Assembly: GCF_001735805.1 (NCBI RefSeq)
Contig: NZ_CP017248.1
Span: 6,448,001-6,512,000, forward strand
From: Streptomyces fodineus
GTDB lineage: Bacteria > Actinomycetota > Actinomycetes > Streptomycetales > Streptomycetaceae
DNA length: 64,000 nt
Reading direction: 5' to 3'
Positions within the stretch are counted from its first letter, which is position 1, and each line of letters begins with the position of its first letter. Made by a program: the position numbers and the translations under genes. This document shows positions 59,080 through 64,000 of the stretch, piece by piece. Below the pieces are notes generated by a model that worked only from the letters and a program-made list of their open reading frames with translations, was not told the origin of the DNA and did no database searches.

Positions 59080-60579
59080 ATGGCGGATGCGAAACGCGAG
59101 ATCGAGCGCAAGTACGAGTCCGACGACAGCGGCCTGCCCGACCTGACCGGCGTCGGCGGAGTGGCGGCCGTCCTCGACAAGGGCCTGATGGAACTCGACG
59201 CCGTCTACTACGACACCCCCGACGAGCGCCTGGCCGACGCCGCCCTCACCCTGCGCCGCCGCACCGGAGGCTCGGACGCCGGCTGGCATCTGAAGTTCCC
59301 GGTCGCACCCGGCGTCCGCGACGAGATCCGCGCCCCGCTCTCCGACACCGTCCCCGAGGAGATCGCCGCCCTCGTCCGCTCCCGGGTCCGCGGCGCCGAG
59401 CTGGTCCCCCTGGTCCGGCTGCGCTCCGCCCGCGATGTACGCCACCTCGTCGACGCCGACGGCACCCTGCTGGCCGAGGCGAGCGTCGACACCGTCAGCG
59501 CCGAGCGCCTCGGCGGCCGAGGCGGGGCCACCCAGTGGACCGAGATCGAGGTGGAACTGGCCGACGACGGCGACCCCGCCTTCCTGGACCGGGTGGAGAA
59601 AAGGCTGCGCAAGGCGGGCGTGCGCCCCTCGAAGTCGCCGTCGAAACTCGCCCGGGCCCTGGAGCAGACCTCGGGGCACCGCCGCGAGAAGGCCGAGCCC
59701 GCGCCGCCCGTGACGGCCGGTGACCATGTGCTCGCCTATCTGCGCGTCCAGCGGGACGTACTGGTCGAGCTCGACCCCGCCGTCCGCCGCGACGTGCCCG
59801 ACTCCGTGCACCGTATGCGGGTCGCCACCCGCCGCGCCCGCAGCACCCTGCGCAGCTTCCGCTCCGTCCTCGACCGCACCGTCACCGACCCCATCGGGGC
59901 CGAGCTGAAGTGGCTCGCGGGCGAGCTGGGCGTGGGCCGCGACCAGGAGGTGATGGCCGACCGGCTGACCGCCGCCCTCGACGGCGTCCCGCCCGCCCTG
60001 GTCACCGGCCCCGTCCGGGAACGCCTCGCGGCCTGGGCCGAGGCCCGGCACGGCGGCGCCCAGTCCCATCTGACCGGGGTGCTGGACTCCCACCGCTATC
60101 TGACCCTGCTCGACACCCTCGACACGCTCCTCGCCGAGCCGCCGCTGCGGAAGGCCGCCGCCAAACAGCCGGAGAAAGTGCTGACCAAGGCCCTGGACAA
60201 GGACATGGCGACGCTGTCCGCCCTGGTCGAGCAGGCGCTCGGCGCCCCGCCCGGCGAGGACCGCGACGTCGCCGTGCACGAGGCTCGCAAGAAGGCCAAG
60301 CGCACCCGGTACGCGGCCGAGGCGGCCACCGCGGCCCTCGGAAAGCCGGCCCGCTCCCTGACCAAGGCCATGAAGTCCCTGACCACCCTCCTCGGCGAGC
60401 ACCAGGACAGCGTCATGACCCGGCTGACCCTGCGCGAGCTGTCCGCGGTGGCGCACGCGGCAGGGGAGAGCGCGTTCACATACGGGGTGCTCTACGGGCG
60501 GGAGGAGGCCCGGGCGACGCAAGCGGAGGCGGACCTGCCCGGCCTGTGGAAGGAGATCAGGTCCGGGGCGAGCGTCTGA
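59080..60579 (+). CDS. CYTH- and CHAD-domain protein
   Basis: A 499-residue protein. The CYTH domain occupies about residues 1-200, with the ExExK-like EIERKYE near the start and charged strands (LRRRTGGSDAGWHLKFP; VDTVSAERLGGRG; IEVELADDGD). The CHAD domain follows from about 215 with VPDSVHRMRVATRRARSTLRSFR and VHEARKKAKRTRYAAEAA, the conserved His/Arg/Lys helices that bind polyphosphate. CYTH enzymes are inorganic triphosphatases, so the fusion probably acts on short polyphosphates. It is monocistronic by spacing. Confidence 0.93.
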   Translation: MADAKREIERKYESDDSGLPDLTGVGGVAAVLDKGLMELDAVYYDTPDERLADAALTLRRRTGGSDAGWHLKFPVAPGVRDEIRAPLSDTVPEEIAALVRSRVRGAELVPLVRLRSARDVRHLVDADGTLLAEASVDTVSAERLGGRGGATQWTEIEVELADDGDPAFLDRVEKRLRKAGVRPSKSPSKLARALEQTSGHRREKAEPAPPVTAGDHVLAYLRVQRDVLVELDPAVRRDVPDSVHRMRVATRRARSTLRSFRSVLDRTVTDPIGAELKWLAGELGVGRDQEVMADRLTAALDGVPPALVTGPVRERLAAWAEARHGGAQSHLTGVLDSHRYLTLLDTLDTLLAEPPLRKAAAKQPEKVLTKALDKDMATLSALVEQALGAPPGEDRDVAVHEARKKAKRTRYAAEAATAALGKPARSLTKAMKSLTTLLGEHQDSVMTRLTLRELSAVAHAAGESAFTYGVLYGREEARATQAEADLPGLWKEIRSGASV

Positions 60580-60649
60580 GCGTTCGGGGGAGCCTCTCGG
60601 CCGGGTTACGCTTGATGGTCACCCCTGTCAGCTCATGAAGGTTCGCGAG

Positions 60650-62611
<1,962 letters not shown>

Positions 62612-63262
62612 GGTGAGCGGGGCACTCGATCCGGTGATGGAGGCGCTGGCGGGGTGAGCGAGGAGGAGGTGGCGGCTGCGCTGGCTGCGGTCGGCGCTTC
62701 GGTCCCTCGCCTGTCGGCGTCGCCGACGCCCTCTCGGACGCCGCCGCCGAGCCCTGGACGTTCCCCACACATCGTCTCTGAGGTGGAGTGGGTCTGAGGT
62801 CTGGTCCAGGCTTGTGCGGGGCTGTGTGGCCCCTGAGCCCCCTTTCCTGACTGGGGAGGGGGCTCGTTGGTATGCGGCGGCGTGTGGGTCCGTGGGTTGG
62901 TGCTGTCAAGCCGTCTAAACACAGGCTGAGTTACAACTTGCTCTACCTCGTCAAGTGCCCGCGCAAAGCGCGGGCTGGCCCCTGGGGCCCGGCCCCCACA
63001 CGCCTTCGGCGCACGGGCCGGCCCCCTGGGGCCGCAGCGAACTACGGCCTCATGAGTCGAGCACCGCATAGCGCGGCCAGAGTCAAGGCGATGCCTCCGG
63101 CGGGGGATCGGCCGGCACCGGGATGGAGGGGGCGCCGTTGCCGACCGCGGGTCCGTCGGGCGGATGCCAGGGGCTGAGGTGGGTAGTGGATGAGGCTGGC
63201 GGTGAAGGCGCAGCTCGAAGGACGGGAGTACGGGCCCGCAGTGGTTGCTTAGTGGGGCTCGC
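62612..63262. other. Non-coding stretch with hairpins at a possible breakpoint
   Basis: No convincing gene in 650 bp. A 47-codon frame from GTG 62654 to 62797 (EEEVAAALAAVGASVPRL) has no ribosome binding site and is not supported. Besides the hairpin at 62835-62865, GCCCGCGC-AAA-GCGCGGGC (62957-62975) is a second stem-loop, followed by near-repeats of CTGGCCCCTGGGGCC and CCGGCCCCCTGGGGCC. Confidence 0.5.
62835..62865 (+). terminator. Hairpin downstream of the radical SAM gene
   Basis: GAGCCCCC (62835-62842) pairs with GGGGGCTC (62858-62865), extendable to 13 bp with two G-T pairs; followed by GTTGGT. Confidence 0.65.
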
Positions 63263-63754
63263 TCACGCCAAGGTCGAAGCGCATGGCCTCCCGCATGGAT
63301 TGCAGGGGGGCCACAGCTCTTTCAGCAGACGTTTGACCTGCTCGATGGTGTCGTCTTCCCGGGGGTCGCCGCAATCAATGCGTCGCAGCACCCCATAGAG
63401 AACACCGATCTTGTCGTTCACGCTACGTGCCTCGGCAAGGACGCTGTCCGTGACCACCATCTGCGCTTCGTCGTACTGCGTGTGATGGGCGTTGATCGCA
63501 GTGGCGGCCCTCTGGCGGATCTCGTCTGTCAAGGTGTTGGTCGCCATGGCCTGGACGTAGTCGGCCAGCGCGTAACGGCAACTGCGTGCTCGGCTATTGA
63601 TCGCGATGTAGCAGTCGCGAAGGTTTTCATGGCGCTGCCGCTCGTGTTCCAAGCGCAGCGCCCGTTGGGCCGCGCGTTGGGCCAGGTAGCCCGACGTCAC
63701 GGTTCCGCCGACACCGGCGATACCGACCAGCAAAGTGGCTAGGGCTGCGTCCAC
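63263..63754 (-). CDS. Membrane-anchored helical protein of unknown function
   Basis: A 163-residue protein. A single N-terminal hydrophobic segment (ALATLLVGIAGVGGTVTSGYLA) is followed by a long charged helical region (RALRLEHERQRHENLRDCYIAINSRARSCRYALADYVQAM) and a second helical part ending in LLKELWPPCNPCGRP. Similar small N-anchored coiled proteins are frequent in variable parts of Streptomyces genomes. The GTG at 63754 was taken so that the protein starts with DAALATLL; the frame is open 33 bp further. Codon choice is less GC3-biased than in the neighbours, which suggests accessory DNA. No function assigned. Confidence 0.65.
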   Translation of the reverse strand: MDAALATLLVGIAGVGGTVTSGYLAQRAAQRALRLEHERQRHENLRDCYIAINSRARSCRYALADYVQAMATNTLTDEIRQRAATAINAHHTQYDEAQMVVTDSVLAEARSVNDKIGVLYGVLRRIDCGDPREDDTIEQVKRLLKELWPPCNPCGRPCASTLA

Positions 63755-64000
63755 GGCACCAGTACAACAAGCCAGGCCTGTCTTCACGCCCGAGGCATGT
63801 GCAAACTCGATGGTTCACCACACAGTGTGCGTAGTGCGTGCCATGGCTCCGGCGGGAGTGGCAGCCCAAGGCTACGACCCCGGCACAAAGGCACGCATGC
63901 CCTCCACGTGCCCGATCCAGTAGTTCCGGACGGGGAACAACGGGGAGCCACAGCGACCGCACAGGTCAGCATCTCGGCACGTCAGCCCCCATCAAGTTAC

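Noticed and set aside
62654..62797. A 47-codon frame after the radical SAM gene
   Set aside because: No ribosome binding site, Pro/Ser-rich second half and no recognisable family.
63735..63972. Short frames on both strands at the right end
   Set aside because: They overlap the membrane-protein gene region or run off without start signals, and resemble no family.

Overview
This window is chromosomal DNA of a Streptomyces (or a very close relative). The evidence is very high G+C content with strong third-position GC bias, many GTG starts, and a run of genes in the order usual for the Streptomyces core chromosome: pepN, asd, pepN paralogue, sodF, rpiB, tRNA-Gly/tRNA-Pro, tig-clpP1-clpP2-clpX, valS-folC-ndk, mreBCD-PBP2-rodA, then a CHAD/CYTH protein and a TIGR03960-type radical SAM protein. 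Names come from reading motifs by eye; no database search was possible.

Left third (1-22 kb): the 3' part of pepN; a sigma factor with an N-terminal zinc finger followed by an atypical SDR; asd; an ECF sigma factor with a matching ECF-type promoter and a coupled membrane partner; a CGNR regulator divergent from a VOC protein across repeated operator-like sequence; a PNPOx-like gene carrying an in-frame dispersed repeat; NUDIX, phosphoesterase, serine hydrolase, glycosyltransferase and SGNH genes; a second complete pepN; a DsbA-fold thiol protein; and sodF with a textbook Nur box.

Middle (22-41 kb): an APC permease, then a sulfur-scavenging operon on the minus strand: ROK regulator, substrate-binding lipoprotein, permease, ATPase, flavin monooxygenase and TauD-like dioxygenase, with stop/start overlaps from the binding protein to the monooxygenase. 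Two short, probably translated leader peptides lie upstream: one of the Streptomyces SRR-x-VDL/CRR type before the ROK gene, and a cysteine-ending 19-residue peptide before the binding protein. The second is followed by pyrimidine-rich 13-bp mRNA repeats able to pair with a Shine-Dalgarno sequence. This is the best candidate for an under-described regulatory system here. Then come bioY, nei, rpiB, a second APC permease, an Eis-like acetyltransferase, a membrane PP2C phosphatase, an HD protein, an acyltransferase, a small membrane protein and a heavily decayed Ser/Thr kinase with internal tandem duplications beside two tRNA genes.

Right third (41-64 kb): proteostasis genes (trigger factor, ClpP1, ClpP2, ClpX) with a ClgR box; valyl-tRNA synthetase, folylpolyglutamate synthase, a DUF4233-like membrane protein and NDK; the mre/PBP2/RodA cell-wall cluster; and the CHAD and radical SAM genes. 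Two genes look as if they carry a single-base frameshift (about 46.6 kb and 57.7 kb). After the radical SAM gene the expected core neighbours are absent and a lower-GC accessory gene closes the window.
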